Below are positions 1 to 6,245 of a stretch of 6,245 nucleotides of DNA, piece by piece. The number at the start of each line of letters is the position of its first letter. Position 1 is the stretch's first letter. The position numbers and the translations under genes are program-made. The notes beneath the pieces were generated by a model. It saw only the letters and a list, made by a program, of their open reading frames with translations, searched no databases and was not told where the DNA came from. Origin of the DNA: Pseudomonadota bacterium (GTDB lineage Bacteria; Pseudomonadota; Alphaproteobacteria; Rhizobiales; Devosiaceae); the NCBI GenBank assembly GCA_023427545.1, contig JAEZBF010000290.1, positions 1-6,245 on the forward strand. Direction: 5' to 3'.

Positions 1-1592
1 AGAATGCCACCTCCGCATCGCGCAGCAGCTTCATCGAGGCGGCTCGGAGAGCGGCCCAGCGCCAGCAAAACGAGGCCGACGCCGCCGGCGCAAACTCGCT
101 GATCGGCCGCGCACTGGCTCGCTTCCAGCTGCCCAAAGGCGGCGAAAAGCCGACGGCCGAAGCGCCGTTGGCCGAGGTGAAAGAGCCCAAGGCCAAGAAG
201 CCGAAGAAAGTGAAGGCGGCCACGCAGGAGCCCCAGGTTGTCGTCGAAGACGCTCAGGTGGCGGTCGAAGTGGCGGAACCAGCGGATGCAATTCCCACCG
301 CCGAGGTGATCGAGCGCGAGAGCTTCCTCGTTCGACATCGCCAGCCGATCCTGCTTGGGGCCAGCGTCGTCGCGCTGTCGTTCCTGACGCTCAACCTGAT
401 CAATCAGCGCATGGCGGAGTCTCCCGCCGAAACCAGTACCGTCGAACAGGCGAGCGCAAACACCGCGATCGCTCCGCAGACGGCCGAGAAGCCGACGGCA
501 ACTGCCAATGCGGCAGCGCCACGTGCGGTTGCTGCCACGCCGATGACCCCGCCGACGCAGGCTGCTCCGGTCGCTCGGATGATCCCGATGGTGGATACGA
601 CGGCCACCGGAGCGATCAACACCGCCGCGACCAAGTTCACGCCGAGCGCCGAACTGCAGCAAATGCCGCAGGCGTTCAAGGCAGTGGGGCCGGCTGAGAG
701 CACCTCCCAGCCGGAGGCGATCGACAGCCCGATCCAGGTGGAGCTTCCGCCCGAGAGCGTCGGCCCGAAGGAATTGCGCGAGGCGGCAGGACGCGGCGAC
801 GCGCGCGCCCAGTTCGAGATCGGCGCGATCTACACCGAGGGCCGTGCGGTACCCAAGGATCTCAAGGCGGCCGCAACGTGGTACGAGCGCGCCGCCGCAC
901 AGGGATTCGCACCGGCCCAGTATCGACTTGGCAACCTCTACGAGAACGGACTCGGCGTGGCGAAAGACCTCGAGCAGGCGCGGTTGTGGTACCAGCGCGC
1001 TGCCGAGGCCGGTAACCGCATGTCCATGCACAACCTTGCCGCGCTCTATGCCGGCGGCCAGCTGGGCAAGCAGGAGTTCGCCTCGGCCGCCGAGTGGTTC
1101 GAGAAGGCGGCTGCCGAAGGCCTGACCGACAGCCAGTTCAACCTGGGCATGCTCTATGCCCGTGGGCTGGGCGTCACCCAGAACATGGAAGAGTCCTACA
1201 AGTGGTTCGCCCTCGCGGCGCGGAGCGGCGACAAGGATGCGGCTACCGCCCGCGACGACGTCGCCAAGTCGCTCGACGCCGAGACGGTGACCCGGGTCAC
1301 CGCGGCAATTGAGCAGTGGCAGCCAGCCCCGATCAACCTGCCGGCCAACTTCTCGCCGATCGGCACCTGGTCGCAGACCTTCGATCCCGGTGAAGTGATC
1401 CAGACTCGCGACGTGGTGCTCGGGGTGCAGACGCTGCTCAAGCGGCTGGGCTATGACGTTGGCACGCCCGATGGGGTCGCCGGACCCAAGACCGCAGACG
1501 CGATCCGGGCATTCGAAAAGGCGACGGGAATGAGCGAGAGCGGCGCGGTCAATCCGCGGCTGCTGGCGGTCCTGTCGAGCCAGCCGGTCTAA
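1..1592 (+). CDS. PodJ-like Sel1-repeat/peptidoglycan-binding membrane protein (C-terminal part, 5' truncated by window edge)
   Basis: The frame is open from base 3 (the first whole codon) to TAA at 1590-1592, giving 529 visible residues. A TTG at 168 is only an internal codon, since the reading frame and protein character continue upstream of it. Visible order: an FIEAARRAAQ motif at residues 10-19, which I associate with large rhizobial PodJ-type scaffolds; a Lys-rich stretch near 59-72; one membrane segment at about 115-133 (near bases 345-404); an Ala/Thr/Pro-rich linker; four Sel1-type repeats at about 266-409 (36 residues each, with A-Q-x-x-L-G and A-A-x-x-G signatures); and a C-terminal peptidoglycan-binding type 1 domain at about 467-525 (LGYDVGTPDG, then TADAIRAFE). 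The basic flank predicts a cytoplasmic N-terminus and periplasmic repeats. By family knowledge, PodJ-type proteins organise a cell pole; the coiled-coil half that would confirm this lies outside the window. A generic Sel1/peptidoglycan-binding protein is the alternative. Confidence 0.85.
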   Translation, partial: NATSASRSSFIEAARRAAQRQQNEADAAGANSLIGRALARFQLPKGGEKPTAEAPLAEVKEPKAKKPKKVKAATQEPQVVVEDAQVAVEVAEPADAIPTAEVIERESFLVRHRQPILLGASVVALSFLTLNLINQRMAESPAETSTVEQASANTAIAPQTAEKPTATANAAAPRAVAATPMTPPTQAAPVARMIPMVDTTATGAINTAATKFTPSAELQQMPQAFKAVGPAESTSQPEAIDSPIQVELPPESVGPKELREAAGRGDARAQFEIGAIYTEGRAVPKDLKAAATWYERAAAQGFAPAQYRLGNLYENGLGVAKDLEQARLWYQRAAEAGNRMSMHNLAALYAGGQLGKQEFASAAEWFEKAAAEGLTDSQFNLGMLYARGLGVTQNMEESYKWFALAARSGDKDAATARDDVAKSLDAETVTRVTAAIEQWQPAPINLPANFSPIGTWSQTFDPGEVIQTRDVVLGVQTLLKRLGYDVGTPDGVAGPKTADAIRAFEKATGMSESGAVNPRLLAVLSSQPV

Positions 1593-1605
1593 CCCCCGGC
1601 CCCGT

Positions 1606-1638
1606 CTCACAATCGTCGCAACTGCGCGACATTGTGGG
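1606..1638 (+). terminator. Stem-loop after the PodJ-like gene
   Basis: Fourteen bases after the stop codon an inverted repeat can form a long stem. CTCACAAT pairs with ATTGTGGG (one G-T wobble); after a single bulged C, GTCGC pairs with GCGAC around a six-base AACTGC loop. No T-run follows, so this is not a classical intrinsic terminator. Its position directly after the gene suggests a transcript 3'-end structure, or RNA stabilisation. The pairing is seen in the sequence; the role is inferred. Confidence 0.5.
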
Positions 1639-1690
1639 CTAGAATTTACGTGAACCGCCCCGGATTTCCGGATAGCGGCCGGATGATGCT

Positions 1691-1723
1691 GAGGGGACGC
1701 CACTCGGGGTCCCCTCGTTCTTT
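1691..1723 (+). terminator. Intrinsic-type hairpin with T-rich tail, just ahead of the permease start
   Basis: GAGGGGAC (1691-1698) and GTCCCCTC (1709-1716) form a perfect 8-bp, mostly G-C stem with a 10-base loop, followed by GTTCTTT. This is a good match to a factor-independent terminator and would end transcription from the PodJ-like gene. Only 11 bases separate its T-rich tail from the TTG start of the next gene. Unless permease transcription begins in those few bases, the hairpin must lie in the permease leader and could act as an attenuator. A TAGAAT hexamer at 1640-1645 resembles a -10 box upstream of it, but I see no convincing -35 partner. Confidence 0.6.
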
Positions 1724-1734
1724 ACGGTCAGGCC

Positions 1735-2667
1735 TTGCAGATCTATCTGCCAATCGCCGAACTCTCGATGAACCTCTTTTTCCTCGCGGGAATTGGGGCG
1801 GCGGTGGGGTTCCTTTCGGGCCTGTTCGGCGTTGGTGGCGGCTTCCTGCTTACGCCGCTGCTCATCTTCTCGGGTGTGCCGGCACCAGTCGCCGTGGCGT
1901 CGGTGACCGGACAGGTGGCAGCGTCCTCCACCTCCGGTGCGCTCAGTTATTTCCGGCGCGGCGGCATCGATCTCCACCTGGCGCTTTATCTCATCCTGTC
2001 GAGTACGATAGGAGCGTTTCTGGGGGTTGCGCTGTTTGCCTTCCTGCGCGGAGCGGGGCAGCTCGATCTGGTTATTTCGATCGGCTACGTGCTGCTGCTT
2101 GGGGCGGTCGGCTCGCTGATGCTGGTCGAGGCCATCCGCACGCTGCTGCGGCGGCGGGCGGGCATGGTGGTACGGGAGCGCCTGCCCAGCCAGCACATGT
2201 GGATGCACGGACTGCCGCTGCGCATCCGGTTCAAGAAGAGCAAGCTCTACATCAGCGTGGTACCGGTGCTGGCGATCGGGCTGATCATCGGCATCATCGG
2301 TTCGCTGCTCGGCATCGGTGGTGGGTTCATCCTGGTGCCGGCACTGGTCTACCTGCTGCGGGTGCCGGGCAACGTGGTGATCGGCACGTCCCTGCTGCAG
2401 GTGGTTGCCATGATGTCGGTCACCATGGTGCTGCATGCGGTCAGCTCGCAGACGGTCGACATCATGCTCGCCTTCTGCCTGATGGGGGGCGGCGTGATCG
2501 GGGCGCAGTTCGGCGCCCAGGCCGGAGCGTATCTTCGGGGCGACCAGTTGCGGGCACTTCTCGCGATCCTCGTGCTCGCCGTTGCGGTGCGGTTTGGTAT
2601 CAGCCTCGTCATACGGCCCGAGGATCTCTACAGCATTGCGGCTTTGGGCCGGGGGGGGGCACTGTGA
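1735..2667 (+). CDS. TauE/SafE (TSUP) family membrane permease
   Basis: This 310-residue integral membrane protein belongs to the TSUP family (PF01925), whose members move sulfite, sulfonates or related anions across the inner membrane. Its own substrate is not evident. The diagnostic internal duplication is clear: GLFGVGGGF at about residues 29-37 and SLLGIGGGF at about 190-198, each followed by a proline-containing hydrophobic helix. A basic, hydrophilic loop at about 137-170 separates the two halves and would be cytoplasmic. About eight membrane segments are expected. The TTG start at 1735 is chosen because the N-terminus MQIYLPIAELS resembles family members as I recall them; an in-frame stop at 1690-1692 limits extension, and the first ATG (1768) would cut conserved-looking sequence. 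No good Shine-Dalgarno is visible. Its stop overlaps the next gene's start (GTGA), indicating translational coupling, and nine G lie in its last codons. Confidence 0.9.
   Translation: MQIYLPIAELSMNLFFLAGIGAAVGFLSGLFGVGGGFLLTPLLIFSGVPAPVAVASVTGQVAASSTSGALSYFRRGGIDLHLALYLILSSTIGAFLGVALFAFLRGAGQLDLVISIGYVLLLGAVGSLMLVEAIRTLLRRRAGMVVRERLPSQHMWMHGLPLRIRFKKSKLYISVVPVLAIGLIIGIIGSLLGIGGGFILVPALVYLLRVPGNVVIGTSLLQVVAMMSVTMVLHAVSSQTVDIMLAFCLMGGGVIGAQFGAQAGAYLRGDQLRALLAILVLAVAVRFGISLVIRPEDLYSIAALGRGGAL
2651..2659 (+). repeat. G9 homopolymer at the permease/TIGR02186 junction
   Basis: Nine consecutive G, preceded by GGGCC, lie five codons before the end of the permease gene and four bases before the GTG start of the next. 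Pairing to the 16S anti-Shine-Dalgarno with one G-U wobble is possible, so the tract may be the ribosome binding site of the second gene. It is also slippage-prone. One extra G would put both genes in one 561-codon frame. One fewer would give the permease a different tail, ending at TGA 2759-2761. Confidence 0.75.
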
Positions 2668-3419
2668 AGCTCCTCCTGCTCATCTGCTTCCTTGCGACCG
2701 CAGTCACCCTGCCTGCCCGGGCGGAGCGGCTGGTCACCTCGATCTCGAACCAGGACGTTGAGGTCAGCTCGAGCTTTGCCGGGGAAAAGATCAGCTTCTT
2801 CGGCAACATCGAGGCCAGTGCCGGAGGGCCCCCCGCCCGTGGTCCGTACCAGGTCATCATGGTGATCGAGGGGCCGCTGCTCAGCCGCGTGGCGCGGCAG
2901 CAGAGCAACCGCTTCGGCATCTGGAGCAACACCGACCAGGTGATCTTCCGGAATTTCCCGAGCTACTACCATGTGCTCGCCAGTGACCGGCTAAACGACA
3001 TCGCAAGCGTCGTGCTGCTGACCGAGAAGAAGATCATGCCGGAGGACCAGGCGCGGTTCACCGCGGACGCCGACTGGTGGAAGGCAACGGTGTTCGGCCG
3101 CGAGCTGGTGCGGCTGATGACAGCCCGCGGGCTGGTGGGGGTGGACGAGCAAGGCGTGCAGTTTCTGTCCGATACCGCCTACACCGCCCGCGTGACGCTG
3201 CCGAGCGACATCACCAACGGGCCGTTCATTGCCCATAGCTATGTGCTCAAGAACGGCGTCATCGTCGCCGAGGAGGTGCAGGGCTTTTCGGTGCGGAAGG
3301 TGGGCTTCGAGCGGTTCCTGGGCAATGCGGCCCGGCAGTACGCGCTTCCCTATGGCCTCGTCTGCGTACTGCTGGCGATCGGTACCGGCTGGCTGGGCGG
3401 GGTCGTCTTCCGGCGCTAG
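2664..3419 (+). CDS. TIGR02186 / Alph_Pro_TM family exported membrane-anchored protein
   Basis: This 251-residue protein matches the TIGR02186 family (Pfam Alph_Pro_TM), a group of unknown function found largely in alphaproteobacteria. The start is GTG at 2664, overlapping the permease stop by four bases. It yields a typical signal peptide: K2, a hydrophobic core LLLLICFLATAV, and a likely cleavage after LPARA (about residue 20). The body is predicted periplasmic, with recognisable family stretches such as IEGP (68-71), a WW pair at 138-139, and VRKVGFE (210-216). A single C-terminal membrane helix at about 229-248 ends in Arg-Arg, consistent with a short cytoplasmic tail. I recall members of this family next to TauE/SafE permeases, so an accessory or sensing role for that transporter is a reasonable inference; no catalytic motif is apparent. 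Its TAG stop lies in the CTAG shared with the convergent pdeM. Confidence 0.85.
   Translation: MKLLLLICFLATAVTLPARAERLVTSISNQDVEVSSSFAGEKISFFGNIEASAGGPPARGPYQVIMVIEGPLLSRVARQQSNRFGIWSNTDQVIFRNFPSYYHVLASDRLNDIASVVLLTEKKIMPEDQARFTADADWWKATVFGRELVRLMTARGLVGVDEQGVQFLSDTAYTARVTLPSDITNGPFIAHSYVLKNGVIVAEEVQGFSVRKVGFERFLGNAARQYALPYGLVCVLLAIGTGWLGGVVFRR
3416..3419. other. CTAG palindrome carrying both convergent stop codons
   Basis: On the plus strand TAG at 3417-3419 ends the TIGR02186 gene; on the minus strand TAG at 3418-3416 ends pdeM. The two genes therefore overlap tail to tail by four bases, with no room for a separate terminator between them. Confidence 0.9.
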
Positions 3420-4123
3420 CCCGCGACCAGCCGCTTGGCGCTCACCGGATAGAGCTTGTCGCGGCCGATCATCGTCACTTCGAGCCTCTGCCAATCCAAC
3501 AGGCCCGCGAATGGGGCAGAGACGATGTTGATGCTGCCGGCGCCGCTGCCGTAGGCCGGCAGGATCATGGTGCTTCCATCGTGCACAAAGCATGGGCGGC
3601 GGACCGAGCGGCCGTTGATCACCACGCGGGCAGCGGGGTGGAGGTGGCCGGCGATGAGTCCTTTCGCACGACTCGGATGGTGGGTCAGGGTGAGTCCGCG
3701 CAGACTGAGGTGGGGCAGGCAATCGCCGCGCAGGGTGTGCGGGCTCGGGTCATGATTGCCGCAGAGCCAGATCCAGCGGGCGCGGTCGGTCAGGCCGTCG
3801 AGCACCTTGCGGTCCGCGTCGATGAGGGTTTCGGTGCCGTAGTCGCGGTGGAAGCTATCGCCGAGCGCGATGACCGTAGTGGCGCCGGTCTGCTCCACGT
3901 CGGCAGCGAGGCGGCGCAGAGTCAAACCGGTATCATAGGGCGGTAGGAAGCTGCCCCGCCGGGCAAAGCTCGAGTGCTTCTCGAAGTGCAGGTCGGCAAC
4001 CAGCAGCGCACGCTCGGCGGGCCAGTGCAGCGCACCCGAGAGCAAGGGTTCGAAATTGTGGCCGGAAAAATGGATCAGCGCGCTCTCCTCGCGCTCCAGC
4101 ACCGCCGCTGCGGACCTCATCAC
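3416..4123 (-). CDS. pdeM: Ligase-associated DNA damage response endonuclease PdeM (metallophosphoesterase)
   Basis: This 235-residue calcineurin-like metallophosphoesterase has all the expected metal-binding motifs: DLHFEK (D44, H46), ALGDSFH (G88, D89), GNHD (122-125), the THH pair (147-149) and GHLH (159-162). The SSFARRG (51-57) and PPYDT (61-65) stretches are hallmarks of the PdeM/MPE subgroup. A characterised relative, MPE of Pseudomonas putida, is a manganese-dependent DNA endonuclease encoded with a ligase, an Lhr-type helicase and an exonuclease; the same DNA-repair role is inferred here. GTG at 4123 gives a GTGA overlap with the helicase stop, and an AAGGAAG element lies ten bases upstream. 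ATG at 4120 (TGATG overlap, 234 residues) is an equally reasonable start. Either way translation is probably coupled to the helicase. The C-terminus (YPVSAKRL) looks complete, so the gene appears intact. Confidence 0.92.
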   Translation of the reverse strand: MMRSAAAVLEREESALIHFSGHNFEPLLSGALHWPAERALLVADLHFEKHSSFARRGSFLPPYDTGLTLRRLAADVEQTGATTVIALGDSFHRDYGTETLIDADRKVLDGLTDRARWIWLCGNHDPSPHTLRGDCLPHLSLRGLTLTHHPSRAKGLIAGHLHPAARVVINGRSVRRPCFVHDGSTMILPAYGSGAGSINIVSAPFAGLLDWQRLEVTMIGRDKLYPVSAKRLVAG

Positions 4124-6245
4124 CTGCCGATCGCTTCCTTGATCAGTTCGTCGGCGGCATCGGCCATGGCGCTCTCTCGCGCCTCGCCGAAGACCCGCTC
4201 TTTTCCGATGTCGATGACGATGGGTACTGCAAGAGGCGAGATTCGGTCGAGCGGTTTGTGCACGATATGTTTCCGTACCCGGCGCAGCATGTCGCCGACG
4301 CGGGCAATGTCGAGCAGGCCACGGGCGGCGTCGCGGCGGGTTGCCTGGATCAGGATATGGTCCGGCTCGTGCTGGTAGAGCACGTCGTAGATGATGTCCG
4401 AGGACACTGTCATCTGACGGCCGGTCTTCTCCTGACCCGGGTGACGGCGCTCGATCAGTCCCGAGATGATGGCGCAGTTGCGGAAGGTGCGCCGCATCAG
4501 GGCGGATTCGTCGAGCCAGGCTTCGAGGTCATCCCCGAGCATGTCCTCGTCGAACAGTTCGTCCAGCGAAAGCCGGCCGCTCTTGATAAGCGCGGAGTAG
4601 TTGGCGAGGCCCCAGATGGCGACGGAGTAATCGGAGGCGATGAAGCCAAGCGGGCGTCCGCGCATGCGCTCAAGCCGCCGGGTCAACAGCATTCCAAGGG
4701 TCTGGTGCGCCAGCCGGCCTTCGAACGGGTAGCAGACCATGAAGTTCTGCGCACCGCGTGGGAATGTCTCGACCAGCAACGAGTCTTCGGGGGGCAGGAT
4801 CGACTGCTCGCGCTGCAGGGCAAGCCAGTCGCGTACCTGCTCGGGCAGCTTGTGCCATTCGTGCGGGTTGGCGAGCAGATGCCGCACGCCTTCGGCGAGG
4901 TAGGTCGAAAGCGGGAACTTGCCGCCCATGTAGCTCGGGATCTTCGGGTTCTCCGAGTTCGAGCGGGAGACGTAGGCCTCGGTCTCGAACATGCCTTCGT
5001 AGGCGACGATCTCCGAGCCGAAGATGAAGGTGTCGCCTTTGATCAGCTGATCGATGAAATACTCCTCGATCTCGCCGAGCTTGCGGCCGAAGCGGCCGAT
5101 GGGGCCAGTCGTTGCGCCCTGCTTGTGGGCGCCGCTGCGGACCAGGCGGACCCTCACCATGGGGTCCGCGACGATGGTGCCGACATTGAGCCGGTATTGC
5201 TGCGCCACCTGCTGGTTGGCGATGCGCCAGAGGCCTTCGGGTGTCTTGCGCAGCCGAGCGTAGCGCTCGTATGCACGCAGGGCGTAGCCGCCGGTCGCGA
5301 CGAAATCGATTACGCGCTCGAACGTTTCCCAACCCAGCTCACGGTACGGCCAGGCCCGCCGAACCTCGTCGTAGAACGCGACGGCATCGAGCGGCGCCGA
5401 GCAGGCCATTCCGAGGACGTGCTGGGCGAGAACGTCGAGGCCGCCGGAGACCGGGTCCTCGCTGTCCTGCTTGTTGCGTTCCACGGCCTCGAGCGCGGCC
5501 TCGCATTCGAGCACCTCGAAGCGGTTGGATGGGACGAACACGGCCTTGGAGGGCTCGTCGAGCCGATGGTTGGCGCGACCGATGCGCTGGAGCATGCGCG
5601 AGGCGCCCTTGGGCGCGCCGATCTGCACCACGAGGTCGACGTCGCCCCAGTCGATGCCGAGGTCGAGGGTGGACGTGCAGACCACGGCTCGCAGCTTGCC
5701 CGCCACCATTGCGGCTTCGACCCGCCGGCGCTGCTCTACATCGAGCGAGCCGTGGTGCAGCGCGATCGGCAGGCCTTCGTCATTGGCGGCCCAAAGCGAC
5801 TGGAAGATCATCTCGGCCTGGCTGCGGGTGTTGACGAAGAGCAGCGTGGTCTTGTGCTCCTTGATCAGCTCGTAGAGTTCGGGAACCGCGTAGGTTGCGG
5901 CGTGGCCGGCCCAGGGCACGCGCTCGTCGGAGATGAGGATCGAGAGGTCCGGCTTCGCACCACCGGGCGCGGTGAGGAGCACGGTCTCGGCCTCGGGCAG
6001 CGGTTGGGCAATCCACTCGCGCAGCAGGTGCGGCTTGGCGACCGTCGCACTCAGCGCCGTAATACGCAGATTGGGGGAGAGCTGGCATAGGCGCGCAATG
6101 CCAAGAGAAAGCAGCTCGCCGCGCTTATTGGTGACGAAGGCGTGGAGCTCATCGAGCACCAGCCGCCTGAGGCCACCGAACATCTTGTCAGCATCTGGAT
6201 GGCTGAGCAGCAGCGCCAGCTGCTCGGGCGTGGTCAGCAGGATGT
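4120..6245 (-). CDS. Ligase-associated DNA damage response DEXH-box helicase, Lhr-like (N-terminus beyond the window)
   Basis: The frame is open at the right edge and ends at TGA (4122-4120), leaving 707 visible residues. The missing N-terminus should contain the Q motif and Walker A. Superfamily 2 motifs follow in order: TTPE (4-7), the DEXH box DELH (31-34), SATV (65-68), LLFVNTRSQAE (134-144), HHGS (163-166), motif V STLDLGIDWG (191-200) and motif VI QRIGRANHR (219-227). After these comes a winged-helix-like region, then a DEAD/H-associated domain beginning near residue 494 (YPFEGRLAH at about 505-513). This matches the Lhr-core group of ATP-dependent, 3'-to-5' translocating helicases found in ligase-linked repair clusters. 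The stop overlaps the pdeM start, so the two form an operon. The usual partners, an ATP-dependent DNA ligase and an MBL-fold exonuclease, are not in view but are expected upstream, beyond 6245. No frameshift or missing motif is seen in the visible part. Confidence 0.93.
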   Translation of the reverse strand, partial: ILLTTPEQLALLLSHPDADKMFGGLRRLVLDELHAFVTNKRGELLSLGIARLCQLSPNLRITALSATVAKPHLLREWIAQPLPEAETVLLTAPGGAKPDLSILISDERVPWAGHAATYAVPELYELIKEHKTTLLFVNTRSQAEMIFQSLWAANDEGLPIALHHGSLDVEQRRRVEAAMVAGKLRAVVCTSTLDLGIDWGDVDLVVQIGAPKGASRMLQRIGRANHRLDEPSKAVFVPSNRFEVLECEAALEAVERNKQDSEDPVSGGLDVLAQHVLGMACSAPLDAVAFYDEVRRAWPYRELGWETFERVIDFVATGGYALRAYERYARLRKTPEGLWRIANQQVAQQYRLNVGTIVADPMVRVRLVRSGAHKQGATTGPIGRFGRKLGEIEEYFIDQLIKGDTFIFGSEIVAYEGMFETEAYVSRSNSENPKIPSYMGGKFPLSTYLAEGVRHLLANPHEWHKLPEQVRDWLALQREQSILPPEDSLLVETFPRGAQNFMVCYPFEGRLAHQTLGMLLTRRLERMRGRPLGFIASDYSVAIWGLANYSALIKSGRLSLDELFDEDMLGDDLEAWLDESALMRRTFRNCAIISGLIERRHPGQEKTGRQMTVSSDIIYDVLYQHEPDHILIQATRRDAARGLLDIARVGDMLRRVRKHIVHKPLDRISPLAVPIVIDIGKERVFGEARESAMADAADELIKEAIGR

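Noticed and set aside
404..703. A hydrophobic 99-codon minus-strand frame that looks like a small membrane protein
   Set aside because: It is the complement of the Ala/Thr/Pro-rich linker of the PodJ-like protein, and this composition automatically gives Ala/Gly/Val-rich antisense translation.
1640..1645. TAGAAT as a promoter -10 element
   Set aside because: There is no acceptable -35 hexamer at 16-18 bases upstream, where the first hairpin lies. It is mentioned as a possibility only and not listed as a feature.
1639..2436. A 265-codon minus-strand frame opposite the permease
   Set aside because: The product is His/Gln/Arg/Asp-rich, low-complexity sequence typical of antisense to hydrophobic helices. 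It covers both hairpins and has no supporting features.
1632..2663. An upstream open extension in frame with the TIGR02186 gene, making an apparent 595-residue protein
   Set aside because: This part is the off-frame shadow of the permease: Arg/Gly/Ala-rich with no recognisable fold. The signal peptide at the 2664 GTG marks the true start.
2991..3722. A 243-codon minus-strand frame spanning the pdeM and TIGR02186 junction
   Set aside because: It overlaps two well-supported genes in other frames and is rich in Pro/Arg/His/Gln without any motif.
4258..6090. A 610-codon open frame on the plus strand, antisense to the helicase gene
   Set aside because: Its codons lie exactly opposite the helicase codons, so a stop would need TTA, CTA or TCA in the helicase, and these are rare in GC-rich genes. 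The translation shows no domain, signal or membrane pattern, whereas the minus strand carries a full set of helicase motifs.

Overview
The window is chromosomal DNA from a GC-rich bacterium, most likely an alphaproteobacterium of the Hyphomicrobiales (Rhizobiales). The evidence is the gene families present: a PodJ-like Sel1/peptidoglycan-binding protein with an FIEAARRAAQ motif, a TauE/SafE permease paired with a TIGR02186 (Alph_Pro_TM) protein, and a ligase-associated helicase/PdeM pair. The genus cannot be fixed from this stretch; a Devosia-like organism is one possibility.

Layout. Bases 1-1592 (+) hold the C-terminal 529 residues of a large membrane-anchored, PodJ-like polarity/envelope protein that starts outside the window. 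A 142-base gap follows (1593-1734) with two strong hairpins. Next come two tightly coupled plus-strand genes: a TauE/SafE-family permease (1735-2667) and an exported, C-terminally anchored TIGR02186 protein (2664-3419). They share a GTGA overlap that lies just after a run of nine G. From the right edge back to 3416, on the minus strand, lie the C-terminal 707 residues of a ligase-associated DEXH-box helicase and, overlapping its stop, the endonuclease gene pdeM. The TIGR02186 gene and pdeM converge, and their stop codons share one CTAG palindrome.

Functionally there are three units. (1) An envelope/polarity protein linking cytoplasm to peptidoglycan. (2) A two-protein membrane module, probably an anion or sulfur-compound exporter with a periplasmic partner of unknown role. 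(3) The distal half of a DNA-repair operon; the usual companions, an ATP-dependent DNA ligase and an MBL-fold exonuclease, would be expected beyond the right edge.

No tRNA, rRNA, CRISPR array, insertion sequence or phage gene is visible. Coding density is very high: the only intergenic space is 1593-1734. I did not find a clearly new system. The items most worth a second look are the G9 tract between permease and partner, the poorly understood permease-partner module itself, and the shared double stop.
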